64,000 bases of DNA. Origin: Burkholderia sp. Bp9143. GTDB lineage: Bacteria; Pseudomonadota; Gammaproteobacteria; Burkholderiales; Burkholderiaceae. The notes beneath the pieces were generated by a model that ran no database searches, was not told where the DNA came from, and saw only the letters and a program-made list of their open reading frames with translations. Both the position numbers and the translations under genes were made by a program. Of the stretch, positions 8,903-16,810 are shown in pieces. Position 1 is the first letter of the stretch. Every line of letters starts with the position of its first letter. The stretch covers positions 124,001 through 188,000 of the forward strand of contig NZ_QTPO01000008.1 in assembly GCF_003853645.1 (NCBI RefSeq). Reading direction: 5' to 3'.

Positions 8903-10150
8903 TCATCCGAGGCCGCCGGAGCGGCAGAATTCGGCGAGCACGTCGAGGCCGCGCGCCGGTTCCCGCACGAACGGATTCGACTCGTCCCACGCATAGCCGG
9001 CCAGAATCGAGCAGACCATGCGCTTCACGTCGGACGCCTTGTCTTCATGAAACACGATGTCCTGCAACGCGCCTGAATACCAGCGCTCGACGAAGGCGCG
9101 AAAGGTGTCGATGCCCTTGCGCAGCGCGACGTCGTAGTCGCGCGACCAGTCCACCGTCTCGCCGCGCAACTGCCGTTCGAGTGCGGCAACCGCCAGATGC
9201 GCCGACCGCATCGCGATCGTCACGCCCGACGAAAAGATCGGATCGAGGAATTCGCCCGCATTGCCGAGCAACGCATAGCCGCGACCGTGCAGGCGCTCGA
9301 CATTTGCCGCATAGCCCGCGATGCGCCGCACCGGCATCACGAACGGCTTGCTGCCGACCAGTCGCGACAGGGTCGGCTCGCTCTGCAGCAATTCACGCAG
9401 CAGCGATGCCTGCCGCGCTTCCGGCACATCAAGAAACCCGGCGTCGGCCACGCAGCCGACCGACGAGCGTCCGTTCGTCAGCGGGATCATCCAGAACCAC
9501 ACGTCGCGTCGCTCCGGATGGACGGCGATGCAGATCTTGTCGCGATCGGTCGATCCGGCCGGCAGGCTGTCTTCGACGTGCGAAAAGAGGGCCGCACGCG
9601 TCGGCAGGCCGGTCGGCGCCTCGAGATCCAGCAGTCGCGGCAGCACGCGGCCGAAACCGCTCGCATCGAGCACGAACGACGCCTGCACCGAATATTCGTG
9701 ACCGGCTTCGTCGACCACGTCGAGTCGCGGCTTGTCGCCGGGCTGGAAAGCACGCACGGTATGGCCGAATCGCACGTCCGCGCCCTGTCCGGCCGCACAC
9801 CGGATCAGCAGATCGTCGAACGCAGCGCGCTCGACCTGATAGGCCGTCCCCCAGCCCTCGGAAAACTTCTCGCGAAAATCGAACGACGACATCCTGTCGC
9901 GATAAACGAAATACGCGCCGTTCTTGAACTGGAATCCGGCTTCGACAACCGCCTGCAGCATGCCCGCCTCTTCGAGATACTGCATGCTCTGCGGCAACAG
10001 GCTTTCCCCGATCGAAAAGCGCGGAAAATGCTGGCGCTCGAGCACCAGCACGGAACGTCCCGCCTTGCGCAACAGTGCGGCCGCGACCGCACCGGACGGC
10101 CCCGCGCCGATGATCGCGACGTCGATGGAATTCGATTTCATTTCATTCAT
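8903..10150 (-). CDS. flavin-dependent halogenase-like oxidoreductase of the aryl-polyene locus
   Basis: The 415-residue protein begins with a Rossmann FAD motif GAGPSG (residues 15-20), followed by VLVLER and GESLLPQ, typical of tryptophan-halogenase/geranylgeranyl-reductase type flavoproteins. At residues 218-223 it reads WFWMIP, matching the WxWxIP motif used to recognise flavin-dependent halogenases. K76, in FQFKNGA, is a candidate for the halogenase catalytic Lys. Xanthomonadins are brominated aryl polyenes and their loci carry such an enzyme, so a halogenase or an FAD oxidoreductase tailoring role on the aryl polyene is likely. Start 10150 (MNEMKSN) or 10141 both fit; upstream in-frame ATGs lack a ribosome site. 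It is divergent from the methyltransferase at 10263. Confidence 0.8.
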   Translation of the reverse strand: MNEMKSNSIDVAIIGAGPSGAVAAALLRKAGRSVLVLERQHFPRFSIGESLLPQSMQYLEEAGMLQAVVEAGFQFKNGAYFVYRDRMSSFDFREKFSEGWGTAYQVERAAFDDLLIRCAAGQGADVRFGHTVRAFQPGDKPRLDVVDEAGHEYSVQASFVLDASGFGRVLPRLLDLEAPTGLPTRAALFSHVEDSLPAGSTDRDKICIAVHPERRDVWFWMIPLTNGRSSVGCVADAGFLDVPEARQASLLRELLQSEPTLSRLVGSKPFVMPVRRIAGYAANVERLHGRGYALLGNAGEFLDPIFSSGVTIAMRSAHLAVAALERQLRGETVDWSRDYDVALRKGIDTFRAFVERWYSGALQDIVFHEDKASDVKRMVCSILAGYAWDESNPFVREPARGLDVLAEFCRSGGLG

Positions 10151-10262
10151 TTGCTTGCCAGTCCATTTCGATGGATCGGGCATCTTGCGTTTCTCGCGCC
10201 ACGATCCGGCGTTGCCCACTACAATAGCCGATCAACAAATCCAAGGTTCCGACGAGAGGCCC

Positions 10263-10982
10263 ATGACGTCCTACCGCACGCACGCCCCCGCCTATGTTCC
10301 CGAAACCCGATTCGGCATCTGGTTTCTTCGCACGCATACATGGGAACATCACGTGCTCAGCGTGGCCATCGACGATCTGAAGCGGCTCATCGCGGCTCCG
10401 CTGCCGAAGGCCCCCGTCATCCTCGATGCGGGATGTGGCCAGGGCAAGTCGTTCCGCCTGCTGAGCGAAGCGTTCTCGCCCGACAGGATCATCGGTATCG
10501 ATTGCCACGACGACTCGCTCCGACATGCGTCGGAAGCGGCGCATCACTGCGCAACGCCTGTCGAACTGCATCATGCCGACTGCACGCAGATTCCGCTAGC
10601 CGATTCGAGCGTCGACATCGTGTTCTGCCATCAAACCTTTCACCATCTCGTCGACCAGGAGCATGCGTTGGCCGACTTCCGCCGCGTGCTGAAACCCGGC
10701 GGTCTGCTGCTGTTCGCCGAATCGACCGACGCATACATCAAGTCGTGGGTAATCCGGCTGCTGTTCCGTCACCCGATGGAGGTTCAGAAAAGCGCCGACG
10801 GCTACCTCGCCATGCTCCGCGAGGCCGGATTCGCGTTCGAATCCCGCAACGTTTCGTTTCCCTACCTGTGGTGGAGCCGCGCGAAAGACTTCGGACTCCT
10901 CGAGCGCATCGGCCTGTATGCACCGAAGCCCGGCAAGCGCCGCGAGACGCTCGTCAACGTCGCCGCGCGCAAGCCTGCCTGA
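10263..10982 (+). CDS. class I SAM-dependent methyltransferase of the aryl-polyene locus
   Basis: The 239-residue protein starts at ATG 10263 behind GAGAGG. Motif I, VILDAGCGQGKS (about 56-67), and the acidic end of strand 2, IIGIDCHD, bind S-adenosylmethionine. DSSVDIVFCHQTFHHL and VLKPGGLLLF are further class I motifs. Aryl-polyene clusters usually encode a methyltransferase that decorates the aryl head group, so this is the likely task. It runs divergent from the flavoenzyme and converges on the tail of the large operon, so it must have its own promoter in 10151-10262. Confidence 0.82.
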   Translation: MTSYRTHAPAYVPETRFGIWFLRTHTWEHHVLSVAIDDLKRLIAAPLPKAPVILDAGCGQGKSFRLLSEAFSPDRIIGIDCHDDSLRHASEAAHHCATPVELHHADCTQIPLADSSVDIVFCHQTFHHLVDQEHALADFRRVLKPGGLLLFAESTDAYIKSWVIRLLFRHPMEVQKSADGYLAMLREAGFAFESRNVSFPYLWWSRAKDFGLLERIGLYAPKPGKRRETLVNVAARKPA

Positions 10983-10988
10983 ACGAGC

Positions 10989-11012
10989 GGGGCCGCCGCT
11001 CGGCGGCCCCTT
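10989..11012. terminator. bidirectional hairpin between methyltransferase and the aryl-polyene operon
   Basis: A perfect 9-bp stem GGGGCCGCC / GGCGGCCCC with loop GCTC lies 6 bases after the methyltransferase stop and 16 bases after the stop of the last operon gene. It is followed by TTCC on the plus strand. Position and stability support a shared terminator for the convergent units. Confidence 0.65.
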
Positions 11013-11027
11013 CCCGACGCGTGCCGA

Positions 11028-11462
11028 TTACGGCTTCAGCGTCACGACCTCGCCCGTCAGCGCCGCGCCGGCCACGACCGCGCCGGCGCCGCACGTGAAC
11101 TCCGTCGCGCTGGAACGCAATACGTTGCGGTAGTTGCTCTTGATGCCGACCACGGCGTTGCCGCCCTCCTTTCGCGCGCGCGCCTGAAGCTCGATCACGG
11201 CCGACAGGAATACATGCTGGCACGCCGCCTCGTCACTCTTGCCGAACGCGTTGGTCTTCTTGTTGGTCGCGAACGCGCCGTACGACTTGATCACGCGCGG
11301 ATGCGGCTGATCGCCGAAATAAAGCGCGACGCCGTCGTCGAGTTTTCCTTCCTCGCTCTTCAACGCGGTTGCGATCGGATAGTCGTTGATCGTATCCCGT
11401 GCGTATGCGGCCGAGGCCGCGAACGTCGCGCCGAGCAGCGCCAGTGCAATGCGGTATTTCAC
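11028..11462 (-). CDS. small exported protein, paralogue of the upstream lipoprotein
   Basis: The 144-residue product starts best at GTG 11462 behind GGGAG, giving KYRIALALLGATFAASAAYA as an ideal signal peptide. An ATG at 11477 overlaps the upstream stop (ATGA) and is the alternative. It shares with the upstream lipoprotein the patterns YFGDQPHPRV, GGNAVVGIKSNY and EFTCGAGA, so the two arose by duplication. Such proteins are often annotated only as signal-peptide or excinuclease-subunit-like proteins; no enzymatic motif is visible. It is the last gene of the aryl-polyene operon, suggesting an envelope role in handling or anchoring the polyene lipid. Function unknown. Confidence 0.7.
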   Translation of the reverse strand: MKYRIALALLGATFAASAAYARDTINDYPIATALKSEEGKLDDGVALYFGDQPHPRVIKSYGAFATNKKTNAFGKSDEAACQHVFLSAVIELQARARKEGGNAVVGIKSNYRNVLRSSATEFTCGAGAVVAGAALTGEVVTLKP

Positions 11463-11473
11463 GTGTGCTCCCG

Positions 11474-11899
11474 TCATTGCGCATTCAGCTGCACGACGTC
11501 GCCCGACACGGCGATCGCGCCGGCACTGCCGCTCACGCCACACGTATATTCTGTCGTCGAATTCGAACGCTTTTCATGAAAGCGCGTCGTCACGTTGATG
11601 ACCGCATTCCCGCCATGATTCTTCGCATAGATGCGAAGACGGTTCAGCGCTTCGGCGAGCGCCTGGTCGCACGTCGGCTGCTCCGCCTGCGTCGCCCGCG
11701 ACACGCGCACCGACTCCGAACGCGGACCGATGCTGGTCTTGACTTCCGGGTGCGGCTGCGCACCGAAATAGATCGCGATGCCATTCGTGTCCGGTGCCGT
11801 TGCCGCCGCCGGCAGCGGCAGCGAACGCACCACGGTGCCGCACCCCGTCAGCAACGATGCCGCGACCAACATGCCGGCCAGATGTCCTTTGTGCTTCAT
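11474..11899 (-). CDS. small lipoprotein of the aryl-polyene operon
   Basis: The 141-residue protein starts at ATG 11899 behind GAGGAC. A short signal peptide ends in lipobox LTGC (Cys about 20), predicting a lipidated envelope protein. The mature part matches its downstream neighbour (YFGAQPHPEV, GGNAVINVTTRF, EYTCGVSG). The single Cys in the YTCG motif is conserved in both. It sits between the ketosynthase and the paralogue with only a 32-base gap upstream and a 12-base gap downstream, so it is part of the same transcript. Its role is not known. Confidence 0.72.
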   Translation of the reverse strand: MKHKGHLAGMLVAASLLTGCGTVVRSLPLPAAATAPDTNGIAIYFGAQPHPEVKTSIGPRSESVRVSRATQAEQPTCDQALAEALNRLRIYAKNHGGNAVINVTTRFHEKRSNSTTEYTCGVSGSAGAIAVSGDVVQLNAQ

Positions 11900-11931
11900 T
11901 GTTATCGTCCTCTCAGCTCAGTAAGTTCACT

Positions 11932-13170
11932 TCAATCGCCCTTCCAGGCGTCCAACAACACACTCGCGCAGCTGCCGCCGAATCCGAACGAAATCGACAG
12001 CGCGCGCTTGATCGCAAATTCGCGCGCGGCGCGCACGAGCGGCATGCCGGTAATGGCCGGATCGGGCTCGCGGCCGACGGCCGTGCCCGCGACGAAACCG
12101 TCGCGCATCATCAGGATCGTATAGATCGCTTCATGCGCACCGCTCGCGCCGAGCGGATGTCCCGTCATTCCTTTCGTCGACGAGAACGCCGGCACGGCGT
12201 CGCCGAATACGTCGCCGAGCGCCTTCAGTTCCTCGATGTCGCCGAGCGGCGTCGACGGCGCGTGCGTATTGACGTAGTCCGGACGCCCTCCGCCGCCATC
12301 GAGCGCGCCGCGCATCGCCCGCGCGATCCCCGGCGCATGAGGCGTCGCCATGCCGGCGCTGTCCGTGCATTGGCCGAACCCGCTGACCTCCGCGTAAATG
12401 CGCGCGCCGCGCGCGCGCGCATGCTCGAGCGATTCGAGCACGAGCATGCCCGCACCGGACGCGATCACGAAGCCGTCGCGGCCGAGCGCATACGGGCGCG
12501 ACGCGCACGCCGGCGTGTCGTTGAATCCGCCGGACAACGCGCCCATCGCGTCGAACATCAACGTCATGTTGTCGTGCAGCGCCTCGCTCCCGCCGGCCAG
12601 CATGATGTCCTGGCATCCGGAGCGGATCAGTTGCGTCGCCTGCCCGATCGCCAGCGCTCCGCTCGTGCACGCGGACGATGGCGAGTACGACACGCCCTCG
12701 ATGCCGAACAGTTGCGCAACGCATGCCGACGCGGTGCTGCTCATCGCCTTCGGGACGACATAGGGCGGCGTCTTGTCGATGCCGCGCTGCCGCGCGACCG
12801 TCATCGCGTCGTCGTAATCGGCCATCGATCCGATGCCCGACCCCACGATCGCGCCCGCGCGCGGCGAACGCAGCATCCCGGCATCGAGGCCCGCATCGTC
12901 GAGCGCCGACGCGGCCGCATGCGCGGCAAAGCGCGCCGTGTCGCCCATGAAACGTTCGTGCTTGCGCGCGAACCGCGGCGCCGACGCGACGGACGCCACC
13001 CCGGCGACCTGGCTGCGAAAGCCGCGCTCGCGCCACGCGTCGACGCGGCTTACGCCGGAGCGACCGGTGCGCAGCGCGGACGATACTTCGTCTAGCGAAT
13101 TACCGAGGCACGACACGATGCCAAGCCCCGTGACGACGACGCGCGCCGCCGCGCTGCCGGCCGCCGTCAC
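11932..13170 (-). CDS. beta-ketoacyl-ACP synthase (FabF-like) of aryl-polyene synthesis
   Basis: The 412-residue ketosynthase is translated from GTG 13170, which overlaps the upstream stop (GTGA). It keeps the active-site Cys in SSACTSG (about 168), His in VNTHAPSTPLGD and the second His in KGMTGHPLG, so it should be active. The first His motif reads HAPST instead of the usual HGTST. In aryl-polyene systems several FabF-type enzymes condense malonyl units onto the growing polyene on a dedicated ACP; one may pair with a chain-length factor. Which of the three ketosynthases here initiates and which elongates cannot be told from sequence. Confidence 0.9.
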   Translation of the reverse strand: MTAAGSAAARVVVTGLGIVSCLGNSLDEVSSALRTGRSGVSRVDAWRERGFRSQVAGVASVASAPRFARKHERFMGDTARFAAHAAASALDDAGLDAGMLRSPRAGAIVGSGIGSMADYDDAMTVARQRGIDKTPPYVVPKAMSSTASACVAQLFGIEGVSYSPSSACTSGALAIGQATQLIRSGCQDIMLAGGSEALHDNMTLMFDAMGALSGGFNDTPACASRPYALGRDGFVIASGAGMLVLESLEHARARGARIYAEVSGFGQCTDSAGMATPHAPGIARAMRGALDGGGGRPDYVNTHAPSTPLGDIEELKALGDVFGDAVPAFSSTKGMTGHPLGASGAHEAIYTILMMRDGFVAGTAVGREPDPAITGMPLVRAAREFAIKRALSISFGFGGSCASVLLDAWKGD

Positions 13171-14396
13171 GCGGCGCCCCGCCGGAAGATCAACGACGTG
13201 TTGATCCCGCCGAACGCGAAGTTGTTGCTTATCACGAATTCCGCATCGATCCGGCGTGCGTCGTCGATGATGTAATCGAGCGGTGCGCAGGCCGGATCGA
13301 CCGTTTCGAGATTGAGCGTCGGCACATACCAGTTGCGCTTCATCATCTCGATCGTCCACCACGCCTCGAGCGCACCGCATGCGCCGAGCGTATGGCCCAC
13401 ATAGCTTTTCAGCGAACTGATCGGCATGCGTTCGCCGAACACGGACGCCGTCGCATGACTCTCCGCCACGTCGCCGCGATCGGTCGAGGTGCCGTGCGCG
13501 TTCACGTAGGCGATCGCCGCGGCGTCGAGCCGCGCATCGCGAAGCGCGAGCCGCATGGCAACCGCCATAGTCTCCGCGGTGGGCTGCGTGATATGCGCAC
13601 CGTCGGAATTGCAGCCGAAGCCGACGATCTCCGCATGGATCGTCGCGCCGCGCGCGATCGCATGTTCGTATTCCTCGAGCACGAGCGTCGCCGCCCCTTC
13701 CCCGACCACCAGGCCGTCGCGATCGGCATCGAACGGGCGCGGCGTCAGGTTCGCGGCATCGTTGCGCGTGCTGGTCGCATACAAGGTATCGAACACCGCG
13801 ACCGCCGGGCCGGACAATTCTTCCGCCCCGCCGGCAAGCATCAACGCCTGCTTCCCCGTTGCAATGGCCTCGTATGCATAGCCGATCGCCTGGCTGCCGG
13901 ACGCGCACGCTGACGACGTCGGCACGATCCGGCCTTTCAGATCCCAGAACAGGCTGACGTTGACCGCCGTGGTATGCGGCATCATCTGCACGTAGCTGTT
14001 CGATGTGACATCCCGCATCGACCCCGTCTCGATCATCGTGCCGAATGCGCGGATCGGCTCGACCGATCCCGACGACGACCCGTACGCGACGCCCATCCGG
14101 CCGTCCCGGATCGACAGGTCGTCGGTCAGCCCCGCGTCCGCCAGCGCCAGTTCGCTCGCGCGCACCGCATACATCGACACCGGCCCCATCGAACGCGTCT
14201 TCTTGCGCGGATATGCGCCCGGCAGCTCGAATGCCGGCAACGGGCACGCGAGCCGCGTATGCAGCGCCTCGTAGCAGTCCCATTCCGGCATGCGCCGCAC
14301 CGCGTTGCGCCCGTCGCGCAGGCGCGCCTCGATTTCCGGCCAGCTTTGGCCGAAGGCGGTCACGCCGCCCATCCCCGTCACGACCACGCGCTTCAT
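13167..14396 (-). CDS. beta-ketoacyl-ACP synthase (FabF-like), second copy
   Basis: The 409-residue enzyme starts at ATG 14396, which shares one base with the stop of the ketoreductase (TGATG). The triad is intact: Cys164 in TSSACASG, His in VNAHGTSTDRGD and His in KSYVGHTLGACG. The motifs fit FabF more canonically than those of the ketosynthase that follows it. It is flanked by the ketoreductase and another ketosynthase with 1-4 base overlaps, so expression is stoichiometrically coupled. Role: decarboxylative Claisen condensation in building the conjugated chain. Confidence 0.92.
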   Translation of the reverse strand: MKRVVVTGMGGVTAFGQSWPEIEARLRDGRNAVRRMPEWDCYEALHTRLACPLPAFELPGAYPRKKTRSMGPVSMYAVRASELALADAGLTDDLSIRDGRMGVAYGSSSGSVEPIRAFGTMIETGSMRDVTSNSYVQMMPHTTAVNVSLFWDLKGRIVPTSSACASGSQAIGYAYEAIATGKQALMLAGGAEELSGPAVAVFDTLYATSTRNDAANLTPRPFDADRDGLVVGEGAATLVLEEYEHAIARGATIHAEIVGFGCNSDGAHITQPTAETMAVAMRLALRDARLDAAAIAYVNAHGTSTDRGDVAESHATASVFGERMPISSLKSYVGHTLGACGALEAWWTIEMMKRNWYVPTLNLETVDPACAPLDYIIDDARRIDAEFVISNNFAFGGINTSLIFRRGAA

Positions 14397-15121
14397 CACA
14401 CCATCCCGCCGTTGACGCCGATCACCTGCCGGGTGACGTAGGTCGCCGCATCCGACATCAGGAAGCCAACCACCGCCGCGACCTCGTCAGGCTGGCCGAC
14501 GCGGCCCATCGGCACGGTCTTCAATGCATGCTCCAACGGCACGTCGTCGAGCATGCCGGTGTCGACCAGCCCGGGCGCGACGCAGTTGACCGTGATCTTT
14601 CGCGACGCCAGTTCGACCGCCAGCGCCTTGGTCGCGCCGATCAGGCCGGCCTTCGCGGCGCTGTAATTGACCTGCCCGCGATTGCCCATCACGCCCGACA
14701 CGGACGCGATCGTCACGATGCGACCACCGTTGCGCAGGCGCACCATCGGCATGGTCAACGGATGAACGACGTTGTAGAAACCGTCCAGCCCGGTTTCGAT
14801 CACGATATCCCAGTCCTCTTCGGACAGCGCCGGAAACGCGCCGTCCCGCGTCACGCCCGCGCTACAGACGATCCCGTAGTACGCGCCGTTCGCTTCGACG
14901 TCGGCCTCCAGTTCACGCCGGCACGCCGCGCGATCGCGCACGTCGAACTGCAGCACGCTCGCCGTGCCGCCCTGCGCCCGAATCGTCGCGGCTACCGCTT
15001 CCGCGTCGTCGCGGCCGGTGCGGCAATGAACCGTCACGGCGAAACCGTCGGACGCCACGCGCAGTGCCACGGCACGGCCGATGCCGCGGCTCGCCCCTGT
15101 CACGAGAACTCGCCGAGTCAT
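14396..15121 (-). CDS. 3-oxoacyl-ACP reductase (FabG-like SDR) of aryl-polyene synthesis
   Basis: The 241-residue short-chain dehydrogenase starts at ATG 15121, overlapping the dehydratase stop by ATGA, with GAAGGGAG upstream. It shows the NADPH motif TGASRGIG at the N-terminus, Ser in IASVSGVMG and the catalytic pair YSAAK, then VAPGLVDTGM typical of FabG. It should reduce the beta-keto intermediate to the hydroxyacyl-ACP, ready for dehydration by the neighbouring hotdog enzyme. It corresponds to the ApeQ-type ketoreductase of characterised aryl-polyene clusters. Confidence 0.93.
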   Translation of the reverse strand: MTRRVLVTGASRGIGRAVALRVASDGFAVTVHCRTGRDDAEAVAATIRAQGGTASVLQFDVRDRAACRRELEADVEANGAYYGIVCSAGVTRDGAFPALSEEDWDIVIETGLDGFYNVVHPLTMPMVRLRNGGRIVTIASVSGVMGNRGQVNYSAAKAGLIGATKALAVELASRKITVNCVAPGLVDTGMLDDVPLEHALKTVPMGRVGQPDEVAAVVGFLMSDAATYVTRQVIGVNGGMV

Positions 15122-15621
15122 GAATTGAAGCTCCCTTCGATAAAAGATTGAAAATCGTTCGGTTGGTACACCTTGACGACGGCTTCCGCGCAACACTGGC
15201 CTTCGGCATGAATCGCGCATTCGTACGCGCCATGCCCCTCGTCGCCGCGCAGCAGTTCACGCGCGACGATGCGCAGCGCCGTGTCCGCGCCGAACGCCGC
15301 GCGATGCGCGACATAGCGGTTGGCGCCGAGCAGCACGCCCGGCTTCGCGCGGCCGCCCGCATGCGTGGCGAGCAGGCCGACATGCGCGGCGATCGCCTGC
15401 GCCATCAGCTCGACGCCGATCCACGCCGGCATCGCACCGTTGCCGTCGGCGTACCATGCATCGCGGCGCGCGACCGCGCGCACCTCGATGCCGGTTTCCG
15501 AGCAGCGCTCGATCGCGTCGAGCAGCAGCATCGTGCCGCGATGCGGCAACACGTCCTCCACGTTGCCGACGGGAATATCCGCGCCGCCGTGCAACGCGTC
15601 GATCAATGGTCCGGCATGCAT
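15118..15621 (-). CDS. hotdog 3-hydroxyacyl-ACP dehydratase (ApeP-like)
   Basis: The 167-residue protein starts at ATG 15621, one base after the upstream ketosynthase stop. It has the hotdog features of FabZ/ApeP: LPHRGTMLLLD near residue 26, with the catalytic His, and PAWIGVELMAQAIAAH, with Glu facing the active site and the AQ helix. It would dehydrate 3-hydroxyacyl-ACP to the trans double bond at each cycle. In the E. coli system two dehydratases work as a pair; the partner here is probably the C-terminal domain of the ligase fusion at 23599-25287. Confidence 0.88.
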   Translation of the reverse strand: MHAGPLIDALHGGADIPVGNVEDVLPHRGTMLLLDAIERCSETGIEVRAVARRDAWYADGNGAMPAWIGVELMAQAIAAHVGLLATHAGGRAKPGVLLGANRYVAHRAAFGADTALRIVARELLRGDEGHGAYECAIHAEGQCCAEAVVKVYQPNDFQSFIEGSFNS

Positions 15622-15622
15622 G

Positions 15623-16810
15623 TCAGGCCCCCAGAATCAGGCTGGCATTGCTGCCGCCGAAAGCGAACGAATTACTCATCACGTAACGTCCCGTTGCATC
15701 GCCGGCCAGGCGGCGCTCGCTGTCGACGAGATCGAGTCTCGGCAGTGCCGGATCGTGCTCGCCGTCCCAGACGTGCATCGGCAGCGCGATCCCCCGGGCC
15801 AGCGTCAGCCAGCCGAATCCGAGTTCGGTCGCGCCTGACGCGCCGAGCGTGTGCCCCGTCAGCGGCTTGGTCCCGCTCGCCGGCACGCCGTGCGGAAACA
15901 CCCGTGCCGTCACGTTCGCTTCCATCTCGTCGTTCAGCCGCGTCGCCGTCGCGTGCAGGTTCACGTAGCCGATCGCGGACGAAGCCACGCCCGCATCCGC
16001 GAGCGCGGCGCGCAGCGCCTCCTCCGCGCCGTAACCCGCCGGGTCCGGTGCCGAGATGTGGTGCGCATCGCTCGACTCGCCGACGCCCGCGAGCCGGACC
16101 GCGGTTTCGTCGCGGCCCATCACGAACAGCGCGGCGCCTTCGCCGATATTGATGCCGCTCCGGTTTCGGCTCATCGGATTGGTCTGGCCCGGGCTGACCG
16201 ATTCGAGCGAGGCGAAGCCCTGCAGCGTCAGCTCACACAACGAATCCGCGCCGCCGACGACGACCGCGTCGCACAGCTTCAGTCGCAGCAGGCGGCGCGC
16301 GGCAGCAAATGCCTTCGCGCTCGACGTGCAGGCCGTCGACAGCGTGTAGGCCGGCCCGGTCACGCCCAGCACCGCGCGCACGAACGGCGCGGCCGTACCG
16401 ATTTCCATCTGTCGATAATCGAATCCGGCGGGCATCGTGCCCGTCGCGACGCGCTGTGCGAGCGCCTGCTCTGCCGCCTGGATGCCCGACGTGCTCGTGC
16501 CGATCACGACACCGACCCGGCGCGGGCCATGACGGGCGATCGCCGCGTCGACGATCGGACCAATCTGCGCAAGCGCCGCAAGCAGCAACCGATTGTTCCT
16601 GCAGTCGAAATGTGCGGCGGATTCGGGCGGCGCGATGTCGAGCACCGGCCGCACGCGCCCGACCCAACCACCGGCTGGAGCGTCGATGCGCGGCGCCATG
16701 CCCGGCGCGATGCCGACGCGCAATGCGTCGACGATTTCGTCGGTGGTTGCGCCAAGCGCGTTGATCATGCCGGGGGCGGACAGGTAGACCGGCGTCTGTT
16801 CCTGATTCAT
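15623..16810 (-). CDS. beta-ketoacyl-ACP synthase (FabF-like), third copy
   Basis: The 395-residue ketosynthase starts at ATG 16810 (MNQEQTPVYLSAPG), overlapping the exporter stop by ATGA. The triad is present: Cys161 in STACTSS, His in VNLHATATRLND and His in KPLTGHTLG. The first His motif differs from canonical HGTST, and the N-terminus lacks the usual VVVTG start, so it is a more divergent family member than the other two. It is likely one of the paired or initiating synthases of the pathway; exact role not assignable. Confidence 0.9.
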   Translation of the reverse strand: MNQEQTPVYLSAPGMINALGATTDEIVDALRVGIAPGMAPRIDAPAGGWVGRVRPVLDIAPPESAAHFDCRNNRLLLAALAQIGPIVDAAIARHGPRRVGVVIGTSTSGIQAAEQALAQRVATGTMPAGFDYRQMEIGTAAPFVRAVLGVTGPAYTLSTACTSSAKAFAAARRLLRLKLCDAVVVGGADSLCELTLQGFASLESVSPGQTNPMSRNRSGINIGEGAALFVMGRDETAVRLAGVGESSDAHHISAPDPAGYGAEEALRAALADAGVASSAIGYVNLHATATRLNDEMEANVTARVFPHGVPASGTKPLTGHTLGASGATELGFGWLTLARGIALPMHVWDGEHDPALPRLDLVDSERRLAGDATGRYVMSNSFAFGGSNASLILGA

